Assembly (NCBI GenBank): GCA_964508975.1
Contig: CAZDVQ010000006.1
Coordinates: 49,432-113,431, forward strand
Reading direction: 5' to 3'
Length of the DNA: 64,000 nucleotides
From: CAZDVQ01 sp964508975
GTDB taxonomy: Bacteria; Bacteroidota; Bacteroidia; Chitinophagales; Saprospiraceae
Shown here: in pieces, positions 7,315-15,769 of the stretch
How the letters are laid out: each line of letters starts with the position of its first letter
Numbering within the stretch: the first letter of the stretch is position 1
Notes under the pieces: generated by a model
Told to the model about the DNA's origin: nothing
Database searches by the model: none
Seen by the model: only the letters and a program-made list of their open reading frames with translations
Position numbers and translations under genes: made by a program

Positions 7315-8634
7315 ATGGCTCAAGTAGAACTCATCATGCCCAAGCTGGGCGAAAGCGTAATGGAAGCGACCATCTTGAAATGGTTGAAAAAACCAGGTGA
7401 CGCCATCGCGCTTGATGAAACCATCCTAGAAATTGCTACCGATAAAGTGGATACCGAAGTGCCATCACCCGTGGCCGGTATCATCTCCGAAATATTGTTC
7501 CCCGAAGGCGAAACGGTAGGCATCGGCAAGGCTATCGCCATCATTGCTACCGAGGGCTCGGCCCCGGTAAAATCATCGCCCGCCGTTGAAGAAAAACCTG
7601 CCGCCGTGGTAGAAGCCCCTGTGGCCCAGGTAGTTGCCAGCAATGGCCCAGCCAACGACGATGTACAGGCCAGCCGTTTCTACTCGCCACTAGTTAAAAA
7701 TATCGCTAAAACTGAAGGCATCGGCATGGCCGAGCTGGAAGGCATCAAAGGCAGTGGCCAAGATGGCCGCGTGACCAAGGCCGATATGATCAGCTACCTC
7801 GAAAACCGCGGTAAACAAGCTGTTGAAACGGCTCCAGCCAAGGTTGAAACACCACAAACGGCCGCGCCGAAATCGACCCCAGCCCCACAAGCCGAAATCA
7901 AAGGTCCAGTAGTGGATCGCGGTGGCAACGTGGAGATTATAGAAATGGACCGCATGCGCAAACTCATCGCCGACCACATGGTGATGTCGAAGCATGTTTC
8001 GCCACACGTAACCTCTTTCGTGGAAGCCGACGTGACCAACCTCGTGCGTTGGAGAGACAAGGTGAAAGGCCAGTTTGAAAAACGCTACAACGATAAAATT
8101 ACCTTCACCCCGATTTTCATCGAGGCGGTGGTTAAAGCCTTGAAAGATTACCCCATGGTCAACGTATCGGTTGACGGGACACAAATCATCAAGCGCCTAG
8201 ATATTAATATTGGCATGGCCACGGCTTTGCCATCAGGTAACTTGATTGTTCCGGTAATCAAAAATGCCGATTTCATGAACCTGGCTGGTTTGGCTAAATC
8301 GGTAAACGACCTGGCTAACCGCGCCCGCGACAACAAGTTGAAACCAGAAGAAATCCAAGGTGGTACTTTTACCCTCACCAACGTGGGTAGCTTTGGCAAC
8401 GTGATGGGTACACCTATCATCAACCAGCCACAAGCCGCTATCTTGGCGGTGGGTGCCATCCGTAAAAAACCTGCCGTACTCGAAACACCCGATGGCGACG
8501 TGATTGCTATCCGCCACATGATGTTCTTGTCTTTGTCGTACGACCACCGCGTGGTGGACGGTTCATTGGGCGGTTCATTCTTGCGCCGTGTGGCCGACTA
8601 CCTGGAGGCTTTCGACCAAAACCGCGACATCTAG
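7315..8634 (+). CDS. 2-oxo acid dehydrogenase E2 (dihydrolipoamide acyltransferase)
   Basis: A 439-aa E2 core subunit of a pyruvate or branched-chain 2-oxo acid dehydrogenase complex, which transfers the acyl group from E1 to CoA. Domains in order: one N-terminal lipoyl domain (residues 1-78, lipoylated Lys44 in ATDKVDT), a Pro/Ala-rich linker, the E3-binding peripheral domain (about 120-158), a second linker, and the catalytic acyltransferase domain (about 205-439) with the HRVVDG motif (His411, Asp415). Sequence alone does not settle whether pyruvate or branched-chain acids are the substrate. E1 and E3 genes are not adjacent. The codon choice is strongly biased, consistent with high expression. 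A GNAT gene follows 3 nt after the stop. Confidence 0.93.
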   Translation: MAQVELIMPKLGESVMEATILKWLKKPGDAIALDETILEIATDKVDTEVPSPVAGIISEILFPEGETVGIGKAIAIIATEGSAPVKSSPAVEEKPAAVVEAPVAQVVASNGPANDDVQASRFYSPLVKNIAKTEGIGMAELEGIKGSGQDGRVTKADMISYLENRGKQAVETAPAKVETPQTAAPKSTPAPQAEIKGPVVDRGGNVEIIEMDRMRKLIADHMVMSKHVSPHVTSFVEADVTNLVRWRDKVKGQFEKRYNDKITFTPIFIEAVVKALKDYPMVNVSVDGTQIIKRLDINIGMATALPSGNLIVPVIKNADFMNLAGLAKSVNDLANRARDNKLKPEEIQGGTFTLTNVGSFGNVMGTPIINQPQAAILAVGAIRKKPAVLETPDGDVIAIRHMMFLSLSYDHRVVDGSLGGSFLRRVADYLEAFDQNRDI

Positions 8635-8637
8635 TAT

Positions 8638-9096
8638 ATGTCGTTCAACATCAATGCCCTGATTATCCGGGATGCCTTGGCTTCCGACATGCCCGCTGTT
8701 CATGCCCTGGTGCAGGAACTCGCGCTGTACGAGAAAGCCCCAGAGGCCGTTATCACCACGCCAGCACAGTATGTCGCCGACTTTGAAGCGGGTATTTTCC
8801 GCTGTATCGTGGCCGAGCATGAAGGCCAGGTGGTGGGCATGATGTTGTACTATATCGCTTATTCTACCTGGAAAGGCCGCATGTTGTACCTCGATGATTT
8901 TGTCATCACCGACAGTTTACGCGGTCAGGGCATTGGGCAGTTGTTGTATCCAAAACTCCTTGAAAAGGCCAAGGAAGCAGGCTGTAGCCTGATGAAATGG
9001 CAAGTATTGGACTGGAACGAGCCTGCAATCCGTTTTTACCAGCGCATTGGTGCCGAGTTCGAGAACGAGTGGTTGAATGTAAAAGTTATCCTGTAA
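8638..9096 (+). CDS. GNAT acetyltransferase, diamine acetyltransferase-like
   Basis: A 152-aa acetyltransferase related to spermidine/spermine and thialysine N-acetyltransferases. The N-terminus IRDALASDMPAVHALVQEL, LYEKAPEAV, the motif LDDFVI, and the acetyl-CoA loop RGQGIG (about 95-100) are all typical, as is WNEPAIRFYQRIGAE near the end. It probably acetylates a small polyamine-like or lysine-like amine. Its ATG lies 3 nt after the E2 stop, so it is translationally linked to the E2 gene, though no functional link is obvious. Confidence 0.85.
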   Translation: MSFNINALIIRDALASDMPAVHALVQELALYEKAPEAVITTPAQYVADFEAGIFRCIVAEHEGQVVGMMLYYIAYSTWKGRMLYLDDFVITDSLRGQGIGQLLYPKLLEKAKEAGCSLMKWQVLDWNEPAIRFYQRIGAEFENEWLNVKVIL

Positions 9097-9102
9097 AGTA
9101 TC

Positions 9103-9501
9103 ATGGCCAAACGAAGTACCACCAGTCGGTCAAGCAGCAGTAAACGGGGCAGCCGGGCAAAGTCGAACTACCGGGTGCTGGTTCCTGCCGAGATAGTCAT
9201 ATTATCCTTGATTTTAGCCTTGGTATCGGTGCGGCATTGGCTCTGGCACTGGGGTTACGGTATACTGGTATTTGTGCTCACGGCCGCATTAAGCATCGCA
9301 TTATACGCGGCTTTCCGGCCATTCCGTTGGGCATTTGTCATTAGTTTCTCGGTGCTATGGGCCTATATATTGGCCGAGTTGGGCAACATGCTTTACCCAC
9401 CTCTCATGGGCTTTTGGTATGCCGTGGTTATCGCCGTGGTTTTTGTACTCAGTTTCAGGCTACATGTTTGGGAGTGGTATAAAATGACGGGAGAGAGCTA
9501 G
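9103..9501 (+). CDS. Small integral membrane protein of unknown function
   Basis: A 132-aa protein with a basic, Ser-rich cytoplasmic N-terminus (residues 1-24) and about four transmembrane helices between residues 28 and 122. Its short C-terminal tail contains EWYKMTGES. I do not recognise a family. It starts 6 nt after the GNAT stop and is the last gene of the E2 operon. A GAGGAGA-type microrepeat begins directly at its stop codon. Confidence 0.7.
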   Translation: MAKRSTTSRSSSSKRGSRAKSNYRVLVPAEIVILSLILALVSVRHWLWHWGYGILVFVLTAALSIALYAAFRPFRWAFVISFSVLWAYILAELGNMLYPPLMGFWYAVVIAVVFVLSFRLHVWEWYKMTGES

Positions 9502-9528
9502 GAGTGAGGAGAGAGGAGAGAGGAGAGT
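9500..9528 (+). repeat. GAGAGGA microrepeat at a stop codon
   Basis: Imperfect tandem units of GAGAGGA start within the terminal TAG of the preceding gene. The same word, in the same orientation relative to the gene, follows the stop of the RelA/SpoT gene at 15733-15766 (minus strand). Confidence 0.7.
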
Positions 9529-9530
9529 TT

Positions 9531-9629
9531 CCCCGGCCGAGCATTGCTCGGCCCAACCCCCGCTACCAACGGACGCGCAGCGGCCTGTGCAGTGGAGGGG
9601 GTCGACGCGAAGCGTCGGGGGGAGGCGCA
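9531..9629 (+). repeat. GC-rich intergenic element B, copy 1
   Basis: It consists of a small hairpin GCCGAGC...GCTCGGC, the conserved block CCCCCGCTACCAACGGACGC, CTGTGCAGTGGAGGGGGTCG and a closing GGGGGGAGGCGC. It is near-identical to copies at 9715, 15418, 15552, 32089 (reverse) and 34839. Confidence 0.85.
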
Positions 9630-9714
9630 ACAATAGTTATGAGGGCAGAGTGCAAAGTGCAGAGTAGTGAAATTTCCCGCTGCTTTGCTTTCAGCACTCT
9701 GCTTTCTGCTCTAT

Positions 9715-9789
9715 AACCCCCGCTACCAACGGACGCGCAGCGGCCTGTGCAGTGGAGAGGGTCGACGCGCAGCGGCGGGGGGAGGCGCA
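9715..9789 (+). repeat. GC-rich intergenic element B, copy 2
   Basis: It lacks the left hairpin but is otherwise the same as copy 1. It is separated from copy 1 by an 85-bp AT-richer stretch containing CAGAGTGCAAAGTGCAGAG-type microrepeats. Nothing else is seen in 9502-9815. Confidence 0.85.
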
Positions 9790-9807
9790 AATTCGCCTCA
9801 CTCCTAA

Positions 9808-9839
9808 CTAAAAAAGGGGCCTGCCTTGCGACAAGCCCC
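9808..9839 (-). terminator. Rho-independent terminator of the TonB-like gene
   Basis: On the minus strand, GGGGCTTGTC-GCAA-GGCAGGCCCC forms a 10-bp stem with two wobble pairs and a GCAA loop, followed by a run of T (plus-strand A run 9810-9815). It lies about 80 nt beyond the stop. Confidence 0.75.
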
Positions 9840-9920
9840 CGATATGGAAACTAAAAACTGCCAAAAGGGTAGGGGAGTTGCGCTTACCGCTTACAACTCA
9901 CAACTTACAACTTACCACGG

Positions 9921-10679
9921 TTATTCTACTTTCAAACGAATCGGTAAGTTCATCTGCACGTTAACCAGACGGCCATTTTGTTTGCCGGGCTCCCAATCGG
10001 GCATCGATTTCAGCACGCGGAGGGCCTCTTTAGCGGCGCCAAAACCGGGGTCGCGCACCACTTTAGGGTTCGTTACCTTACCGTTGGTATCGATGATGAA
10101 GCTAACCACAACCAGCACGGAGCCTTCATCGAGGTGGGTGTTCGACATCTTGAAGTTTTTGAGCACGAACTCCAGCACTTTTGTATCAGAGCATTGTTTG
10201 CGTTGGGTTTCATCTTGGATGTCGGTACAGCCTTTCAGGTAAGGCATTTGCTCCACAAAGGTGTACACAGGCGGCGGAGTTGGTTTAGTTTCCACCACAG
10301 GGTCGGGAACAACTACTTGAGGGCCAACAGGGCCATTGTGTTGTGGTGGGCCTTCGCCGGGCTCGCCGGTGGTAGCGGGTTGAGGATCTTTTACGGGTTC
10401 AGCGGGTTTTTCGATGGGTAATTTTTCAACCGTTTCGATGATGGGGCTGATTACCTTTTTAGCCGGGGCTGGTTTAGCCTCTAGGGTTTCGATTACCAGT
10501 TCAATATTGCTAGATTGAACGGCGTAAGTATCGTCGTAAGGCGCTTGAAATGGTTTCAAGGTGTACGGCACGGTGTATTGCAACACGAGGTAGCAAATGC
10601 TCAGGGATACCGCGAGGCCAATTTGCAGGCGGGTATTGTAGCCCTCCCGCAGGTCTTTCATTTTTTCAACACGAGTCAT
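9921..10679 (-). CDS. TonB-like energy transducer
   Basis: A 252-aa periplasm-spanning protein. It has a short cytoplasmic N-terminus, one transmembrane helix (residues about 20-37), an acidic and Pro-rich linker (about 60-150) and a TonB C-terminal domain (about 155-252) ending in QMNLPIRLKVE. The Cys pair in KGCTDIQDETQRKQC is common in Bacteroidota TonB proteins. It would couple proton motive force to TonB-dependent outer-membrane receptors. No exbB or exbD gene is adjacent. A downstream Met at residue 7 (MKDLREGYN) is an alternative start and would also keep the membrane helix. Confidence 0.85.
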   Translation of the reverse strand: MTRVEKMKDLREGYNTRLQIGLAVSLSICYLVLQYTVPYTLKPFQAPYDDTYAVQSSNIELVIETLEAKPAPAKKVISPIIETVEKLPIEKPAEPVKDPQPATTGEPGEGPPQHNGPVGPQVVVPDPVVETKPTPPPVYTFVEQMPYLKGCTDIQDETQRKQCSDTKVLEFVLKNFKMSNTHLDEGSVLVVVSFIIDTNGKVTNPKVVRDPGFGAAKEALRVLKSMPDWEPGKQNGRLVNVQMNLPIRLKVE

Positions 10680-10812
10680 AGTCCAGGTAATTTAAGGGTT
10701 TACAATGCCGCCGTTGCGGTTTGCGTTTGGACTATCGTTTCCGGATTCGATATTTGATTATATAGATGTAGGCTTTGGCCGCTTTGGTGTGTGCTGCTAA
10801 ATTTTTTTTATT

Positions 10813-10918
10813 TTTGGGGCGTTGCGCCGCATGCGCGTCGCCGGCGTGCTCCGGGCTCGCTATTCGCTCGGTGCTACGCACTGGCCGCTGCACGGCCACC
10901 CTGCGCATGCCTAACGCG
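10813..10918 (+). repeat. GC-rich intergenic element A, copy 2
   Basis: Left end TTTGGGGCGTTGCGCCGC, core GGCTCGCTATTCGCTCGGTGC, right end CTAACGCG. It sits between the divergent TonB-like and 11111 genes, and is followed by the hairpin at 10921. Confidence 0.8.
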
Positions 10919-10920
10919 GG

Positions 10921-10947
10921 AAACTGCGGCGGTAGCCGCAGTTTTTT
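10921..10947 (+). terminator. Perfect terminator-like hairpin at the end of element A
   Basis: AAACTGCGGC-GGTA-GCCGCAGTTT is a 10-bp perfect stem followed by T residues. No plus-strand gene lies upstream, so it would terminate only transcription coming through element A. Confidence 0.55.
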
Positions 10948-11075
10948 AATGATTAATTGTAAATGGTTAATTATAAATGACTTATATTGAAAATTTACCC
11001 TACCTTACCCGCTCCACTAGGAGCGGTATGTTCATAGAATCAGGGCATTACAGGGTAAGATATTAGAGTATTTAT

Positions 11076-11087
11076 GACAAATTTGTC
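11076..11087. promoter_or_regulatory. 12-bp perfect palindrome, possible operator
   Basis: GACAAATTTGTC lies 24 nt before the ATG at 11111. A short GC hairpin CCGCTCC...GGAGCGG lies at about 11009-11025. Function is unknown. Confidence 0.25.
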
Positions 11088-11110
11088 TTAGAAATATAAC
11101 GCATCGAAAA

Positions 11111-11758
11111 ATGAATACCAATAAACTAGCATTGCTTTGCACTGTATCATGCATTATGCTGGTATACAGTGTTTTAATGGCAAACTTTGAACACCAAGCC
11201 GATCACAAAATGCCAGATGAATTTGGAGATGAATTGGTGTTTCCAAGAGACCTGAAAAGAATGGACAGTATTGGTTCGACGCAATGGTACAGTACTTTTA
11301 GAATCATTCCTAGAATTTATGACCTCAAGTTGGTTTTGGTTTATTATAGCTCAAAATATTCTTTATACGAGCGGGGCTATAGTACAAAGATACTTATAGA
11401 CAACGAACGGAATGTAATCTATAACTTTTGTGTTCTGCGTTGTTCTCATGGAGACTACTGCAAAATAGGGCACATATGTGTACTGAATGACAGCTTGATG
11501 CCTCAGTACACTTTGGGGAAAAACATAAATTCAGGTATGCTAGAAATAAAAGTATGGGTTTATGATTATGCACTATCAGAAGTATTTGTACAAAATTGTG
11601 AGCTGGATGATTTTGTTCCTTTTGACTTTGACGACTTACCTTATTCAAGTTTACTTGAACTCACTGACCTTTTGAGAGAGCAGAATTGTAAGAATACCGG
11701 GAATATCCAAGAATACCAAAACTATTTCCTTTACAATCCCTATTGGGGGGAGTTTTGA
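11111..11758 (+). CDS. Hypothetical secreted or membrane-anchored protein
   Basis: A 215-aa protein with an N-terminal hydrophobic segment (residues 6-24) that is a signal peptide or a single membrane anchor. No lipobox is present. The rest is a soluble beta-rich domain with several Cys (CVLRCSHGDYCKIGHICVL, about 110-130) that could form disulfides in the periplasm. I do not recognise the family. It is monocistronic, flanked on both sides by repeat elements, and more AT-rich than the neighbouring core genes. Confidence 0.6.
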   Translation: MNTNKLALLCTVSCIMLVYSVLMANFEHQADHKMPDEFGDELVFPRDLKRMDSIGSTQWYSTFRIIPRIYDLKLVLVYYSSKYSLYERGYSTKILIDNERNVIYNFCVLRCSHGDYCKIGHICVLNDSLMPQYTLGKNINSGMLEIKVWVYDYALSEVFVQNCELDDFVPFDFDDLPYSSLLELTDLLREQNCKNTGNIQEYQNYFLYNPYWGEF

Positions 11759-11921
11759 GAGAATTGTTTACCGTACTGTTATTATTCATTTAGGACTTAC
11801 AACAATTCCCTGCCTATCATCAGCACTACCACTTGTGTGATTTTGATGATTCAAGTTACAGACAAACACGGGGTATGCCATCACGGAAATCAAATAAATC
11901 ATAGTTCAGACAAAATTGTAA

Positions 11922-11943
11922 GGGCGCACCTATGTGCGCGCCC
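11922..11943. repeat. GGGCGCAC hairpin repeat
   Basis: GGGCGCAC-CTAT-GTGCGCGCCC is an imperfect palindrome of the class also seen at 6686 and 19464. It lies in the 543-bp gene-free stretch 11759-12301, which otherwise holds an A element and TAACTACCAAC-type microrepeats. Confidence 0.6.
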
Positions 11944-12094
11944 AAGGCTAATGCACGCCAGAACACGGTGCGGCCTAACATATTAATGTGCTAATTATTT
12001 GATGTGCTAATGTGCTGATTATTGATGAGGGTATATAAAAAATATTGCAGTGCCGAAATACTACCAACTATCAACAACAAACTACCAACTAATT

Positions 12095-12210
12095 TCGGCC
12101 TAGCGATGTGGAGGGCGGCCGAAGGCCGTACCGCAGGGGCTTATGCCCCAAGGTATGAGCGACAGCGAACCCGCAACGTAGCGCCGCCACGCAGTGGCGG
12201 AGGCCCCAAA
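12095..12210 (-). repeat. GC-rich intergenic element A, copy 3
   Basis: It begins CGGCCTAGCGATGTG and ends GAGGCCCCAAAA, the same subtype as copy 1, and is followed by the word ATGAATAAATGA as in copy 1. It lies downstream of the minus-strand lipoprotein gene at 12302. A remnant of its right end (GGCGGAGGCCCCAAAT) recurs at 14022-14038. Confidence 0.75.
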
Positions 12211-12301
12211 ATGAATAAATGATTATTGGAATAAGCGAGTAAATGATTTTATGTTTGGGGTGTTTTTACTGTTGTATTTAACACCCCGCCAACGTACACA
12301 A

Positions 12302-12901
12302 TTAATCTACCCGCAAAAAGCTGAAAGCTACATCGCCTTCAAAATAACGGTTGCCCGGGTTGTTGCTCGATGGGAAAGTGCCAGCACCACCAATGGCGTA
12401 GTCGTCAATCCTGATGTTGCCCGCACGATAAGGGTATTGAACGATACCATCCTCTAGGGTTTTCTGGTAGCGGTACCACACGTTGGTATTCATAGATATG
12501 ACATACTTTTTGTTGGCCTGTAGGTTAATGGCCGCAATGTTTTTCTTGATGATGGTGTTGGCCAGCATCATGTTGAGCTGCTCGGTGCGGATTAATGCCT
12601 GGGTGTCGTAATCCCAGATGCTGACGTTCAAGTTGCCATACACAAAAGGCAGTTTGGCTTCAAACGCGGTGATTCTACCATTGGCCAATGGCGTGAAAAC
12701 ATAGCCTATTTCCTGGCTCATGCTGGGCTCCCAAAAAAACTCTTGTATGATGGTATTGCTGATTAAGCCTGCTAGGAAACCATAATAAGGTGTTTCCTCG
12801 GCGTATGGCACGATCTCTTCCTCCTCTTTTTTACAGGCGCTGGCCAAGGTGATGATGGCCAATAAAAGCGTGATGTAGGTATATCGATTGATCAGTTTCA
12901 T
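12302..12901 (-). CDS. Lipoprotein, DUF4082-like
   Basis: A 199-aa protein with a signal peptide and a lipobox (LASAC, Cys23), followed by an acidic stretch KKEEEEI, so it is probably exported to the outer membrane. The mature part is beta-rich; IGYVFTPLANGRITAFEAKL and VSIWDYD resemble the DUF4082 jelly-roll pattern, though this is only a resemblance. A weak -7-like box TACCTTTT lies on the minus strand about 30 nt upstream. It is followed after about 45 nt of gap by another secreted-protein gene upstream on the same strand, so the two could be co-transcribed. Confidence 0.7.
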   Translation of the reverse strand: MKLINRYTYITLLLAIITLASACKKEEEEIVPYAEETPYYGFLAGLISNTIIQEFFWEPSMSQEIGYVFTPLANGRITAFEAKLPFVYGNLNVSIWDYDTQALIRTEQLNMMLANTIIKKNIAAINLQANKKYVISMNTNVWYRYQKTLEDGIVQYPYRAGNIRIDDYAIGGAGTFPSSNNPGNRYFEGDVAFSFLRVD

Positions 12902-12947
12902 GGTAGGGGTGTTTTTAGTGGAGGGGTAAAAGGTATTTAAGGGCGGT

Positions 12948-13805
12948 TTACTTATCGTAAATTTCTACTTCTAGGTTTTCAAAGCTGATTTCAATGTTGG
13001 CTTTAGGGCATGTACTGCACAAATAATGTTTTGCGGTACAGGTAAAAGTACCAGATATATAGGTTTTTCCTGCCGTGCTTTGGTAGGCCGTGATGGTGCA
13101 AGTGGCAGGCTCGGTAAAGGTTTTGTTGCGGCTGTAGGTAATTTCTTGGCCATTGACCCAGCCGTTGAAAGTACATTCAAGGGCCTTGGCAGGGTAGGAT
13201 TTTACCATGTTGGCATCAGTCAGAATATGCAGTTCGACCAGTTCTTCAGGGGTGTTTTTCAAACCCTGGGCAGGGTTGGTGAAAGTTATCAGGAGGCTTG
13301 GCGGCGATTTGGTAACGCCATATGCCTTGGTATAATGGTATACCTTGTGGTAGTTGTAAGGGCGTTCTTGGCCATTCAGCTTGATGCTGAACTTGGTCTT
13401 ACTGCTGGATGCTTGTGCCGCAACCGCTGTTCCTGCTGCTACGATGCGGTATTCTTTGGCGTTATGCCCCAGGGGGAATTTCTTATCGTTATTCACTTTG
13501 AGGAAGATAAGCACCTTGTCGCCGGCTTTGGCCTCGGTTAGCGACTGGTAAGCTTTGTCTTCAATGTTGTACAACAGGGCTTGTACTTTTTCAGTAGGCT
13601 GCGCCACTTTAACGATATCAACCGTGGTGTTGACTTTAAGAGTGCCCTGGGTAACTGTGGCGCCGATGTATAAATCGTTCAGGTCGTCGCCGGCCATGTA
13701 AAAAGTAGGGTCGAGGCTAAGCTCAAACTGGTTGGATGTTTTTTGGGCGTAAGCGAGTTGTGTCAGCAACAAGCATAAACTTATTAATGGAGTTATACGG
13801 TTCAT
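12948..13805 (-). CDS. Secreted hypothetical protein
   Basis: A 285-aa exported protein. I chose the internal ATG at 13805 because it gives a textbook signal peptide (MNRITPLISLCLLLTQLAYAQ); the longer frame to 13856 adds 17 residues that would spoil it. The mature protein is beta-rich, with a C-terminal section (about 195-285) containing a Cys-rich strand pair (CTAKHYLCSTCPKA). No family is recognised. It lies 47 nt upstream of the DUF4082-like lipoprotein gene on the same strand, so the two may form an operon. Confidence 0.6.
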   Translation of the reverse strand: MNRITPLISLCLLLTQLAYAQKTSNQFELSLDPTFYMAGDDLNDLYIGATVTQGTLKVNTTVDIVKVAQPTEKVQALLYNIEDKAYQSLTEAKAGDKVLIFLKVNNDKKFPLGHNAKEYRIVAAGTAVAAQASSSKTKFSIKLNGQERPYNYHKVYHYTKAYGVTKSPPSLLITFTNPAQGLKNTPEELVELHILTDANMVKSYPAKALECTFNGWVNGQEITYSRNKTFTEPATCTITAYQSTAGKTYISGTFTCTAKHYLCSTCPKANIEISFENLEVEIYDK

Positions 13806-13908
13806 AGGGAAAATAGCAATGAAAGGAAGCTCTAAAATATGGAGGCTACCATTCAAAATATTACACTATTGAGCCATTTACCAAAATAATGAGCCGTTGA
13901 CCAAAAGA

Positions 13909-13972
13909 GGATGTGGGGATTTGGGAATTTGGGGATGTGAGGATTTGGGAATTTGGGGATGTGGGGATTCTT
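13909..13972 (+). repeat. GATTTGGGAATTTGGGGATGTG microrepeat
   Basis: Imperfect direct repeats built from GGGGATGTG, GGATTTGGG and AATTTGGG. It is low-complexity sequence and continues into TAACTATCAACAACAAAC-type words (13988-14020) and a remnant of element A. Confidence 0.7.
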
Positions 13973-14066
13973 ACAGTACCGATATACTACTAACTATCAA
14001 CAACAAACTACAAACTAGAATAGGCGGAGGCCCCAAATCATCCCAAAAAATCATCGAATTATCATG

Positions 14067-14074
14067 TAACTTTG
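14067..14074 (+). promoter_or_regulatory. -7 box of the truncated hemoglobin gene
   Basis: TAACTTTG matches TAnnTTTG, 17 nt before the ATG chosen at 14092. This supports the short start over the longer upstream frame. Confidence 0.55.
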
Positions 14075-14091
14075 AGGTAGAATTATACAAC

Positions 14092-14475
14092 ATGAAATCC
14101 GATATAAATACAGAAGCCGATATAAAACGGCTGGTAGATAGCTTTTACGAGAAAGTGTTGGTTGACCCCCAGATTGGCCATATTTTTACTAACGTGGCCC
14201 AACACTTGGAATTGCATATGCCGAAGTTGTATGCCTTTTGGAATTCCGTTATTTTAGGTTCTGGCAGCTATAATGGTAACCCCATGCGGGTGCATATTGA
14301 TTTGCACCAACGTACGCCATTGGAACCGGAGCATTTTCAGAAATGGCTAAAACTCTGGGAATCAACCATTCTTGAAATGTTTGAAGGGCCTAAAGCAGCA
14401 CAAACCATTCAAAAAGCCAAAAATATAGCTGATTTGATGCTGTTTAAAATTAGTGCTTTTGAAGCCAAGGGCTAA
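14092..14475 (+). CDS. Group III truncated hemoglobin
   Basis: A 127-aa globin of the 2-on-2 class, group III. Typical landmarks are DIKRLVDSFYEKVLVDPQIGHIF at the N-terminus, MPKLYAFWNSVIL in the E helix, and MRVHIDLHQ with the proximal His region, followed by HFQKWLKLW. It binds heme and probably handles O2, NO or peroxide in the cytosol. The upstream frame extends to 13897 through low-complexity repeats and is not part of the gene; the -7 box at 14067 supports the start used here. The 3' end overlaps the convergent epimerase gene by 4 bp. Confidence 0.9.
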   Translation: MKSDINTEADIKRLVDSFYEKVLVDPQIGHIFTNVAQHLELHMPKLYAFWNSVILGSGSYNGNPMRVHIDLHQRTPLEPEHFQKWLKLWESTILEMFEGPKAAQTIQKAKNIADLMLFKISAFEAKG

Positions 14476-15374
14476 ACCTTTAAATCCCGCAAAGCCTCTA
14501 CCAAGTTCGGGTGTTTAAATTGGAAACCTGCATCCATGATTTTTTGGGCGCTGGGCCTACTGCCGTGCAACACCACATCGGCCATTTCGCCCATGGCCAA
14601 GCGCAATGCGAATGCCGGTGCAGGGACAATCAGTGCTTTTTGTTCTTTGGCCTCGGCAATAGCATAGGCCATCGTTTTGCTGCTCACGGGCTCGGGCGCA
14701 CAACAATTATAGATGCCCGCTTGGCCTTGTGTTAAGGCAAAGATGAACATATCGGCCACATCGTCGATATGAATCCAGGGCATAAACTGCTGGCCATCAC
14801 CAAAGTATGCACCCATTCTGACCATGTATGAAGGTAACATCTTGGCTAAAGCACCGCCATCTTTCGATAAAACAATCCCGATGCGTAAGGCTATTTTACG
14901 CGGGTTGTAGCTGTGTGATTTGAAAATGCAATCCTCCCAAACCTGACAAGTATCCGATAAGAAATTACCCTTTTGAGCTGGGCTATCTTCTGTAACCCAA
15001 GCATCGCCCGTATTACCGTAAAAGCCTACCGCTGAGGCAGATACAAAGCTATCGACCTGTGGGGCGTGTGCCGCAATAGTGCTTAGCAACAAGTTGACAC
15101 TTTCGGTACGACTATCGATTAAATCTTTTTTGCGGGCATCGGTCCAACGGGCATCCGCAATGCCTGAGCCTGCTAGGTTGATAACTTTAGTCACACCATC
15201 CAAAGCGGCCAAATCTATTTGCCCCTGGGCTGGGTTCCACGCAAAAGCAGGGAAAATAGCCATAGGCTTAGCGCTGCGGCTTAAATGCCGAACGGCATAA
15301 CCACTAGCTTGAAGTTTTTGACTAAGCCTTTGGCCTACTAAGCCCGAGCCACCTGCGATAAGTACTGTTTCCAT
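14472..15374 (-). CDS. TIGR01777 family NAD(P)-dependent epimerase (YfcH/SDR39U1)
   Basis: A 300-aa atypical short-chain dehydrogenase. The Rossmann motif GGSGLVG (residues 8-14) and RHLSRS follow the family pattern, as do SASAVGFYG (about 113-121) and the C-terminal DUF1731 segment VVLHGSRPSAQKIMDAGFQFKHP. The physiological substrate of the family is unclear. Length fits. It converges on, and overlaps by 4 bp, the hemoglobin gene. Upstream lie two B elements embedded in ATGAAC-type microrepeats. Confidence 0.92.
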   Translation of the reverse strand: METVLIAGGSGLVGQRLSQKLQASGYAVRHLSRSAKPMAIFPAFAWNPAQGQIDLAALDGVTKVINLAGSGIADARWTDARKKDLIDSRTESVNLLLSTIAAHAPQVDSFVSASAVGFYGNTGDAWVTEDSPAQKGNFLSDTCQVWEDCIFKSHSYNPRKIALRIGIVLSKDGGALAKMLPSYMVRMGAYFGDGQQFMPWIHIDDVADMFIFALTQGQAGIYNCCAPEPVSSKTMAYAIAEAKEQKALIVPAPAFALRLAMGEMADVVLHGSRPSAQKIMDAGFQFKHPNLVEALRDLKV

Positions 15375-15417
15375 GCCGAAAGGAGATAAAGGATTAACGA
15401 TGAGCTATGAACGATGG

Positions 15418-15515
15418 CCCCGGTCGAGCGTAGCTCGGCCCAACCCCCGCTACCAACGGACGCGCAGCGTCTGTGCAGTGGAGGGGGTCGGCGCGCAGCG
15501 CCGGGGGGAGGCGCT
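15418..15515 (+). repeat. GC-rich intergenic element B, copy 3
   Basis: Full-length copy with hairpin CGAGCGTAGCTCG, block CCCCCGCTACCAACGGACGC and end CCGGGGGGAGGCGC. It is flanked on both sides by ATGAACGATGA-type microrepeats. Confidence 0.85.
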
Positions 15516-15519
15516 TCTT

Positions 15520-15551
15520 TAAACGATGAACTATGAACAATGAACGATGAA
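15520..15551 (+). repeat. ATGAACGATGAAC microrepeat
   Basis: Tandem 7-8-bp words (AACGATG, AACTATG, AACAATG) lie between two B elements. The same words flank them at 15396-15415 and 15657-15680. Confidence 0.7.
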
Positions 15552-15649
15552 CCCGGCCGAGCGAAGCTCGGCCCAACCCCCGCTACCAACGGACGCGCAG
15601 CGTCTGTGCAGTGGAGGGGGTCGGCGCGCAGCGCCGGGGGGAGGCGCAA
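15552..15649 (+). repeat. GC-rich intergenic element B, copy 4
   Basis: Almost identical to copy 3, 134 bp away and in the same orientation. The rest of 15650-15769 contains only microrepeats. Confidence 0.85.
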
Positions 15650-15732
15650 TAATCACAATGAACGATGAACACCGAACAATGAAAATAGGGCAATGTTCAC
15701 ACCATGACTAATCTGGATTGGTCATAGATTAT

Positions 15733-15766
15733 CTTCTCCTCTCTCCTCTCTCCTAACTCCTATCTC
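15733..15766 (-). repeat. GAGAGGA microrepeat after the RelA/SpoT stop
   Basis: On the minus strand, GAGTTAGGAGAGAGGAGAG begins a few bases after the stop codon. It is the same word as at 9500-9528, in the same gene-relative orientation. Confidence 0.65.
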
Positions 15767-15769
15767 ATT

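Noticed and set aside
7690..8547. Antisense frames to the E2 gene
   Set aside because: They are shadows of a strongly codon-biased gene on the other strand.
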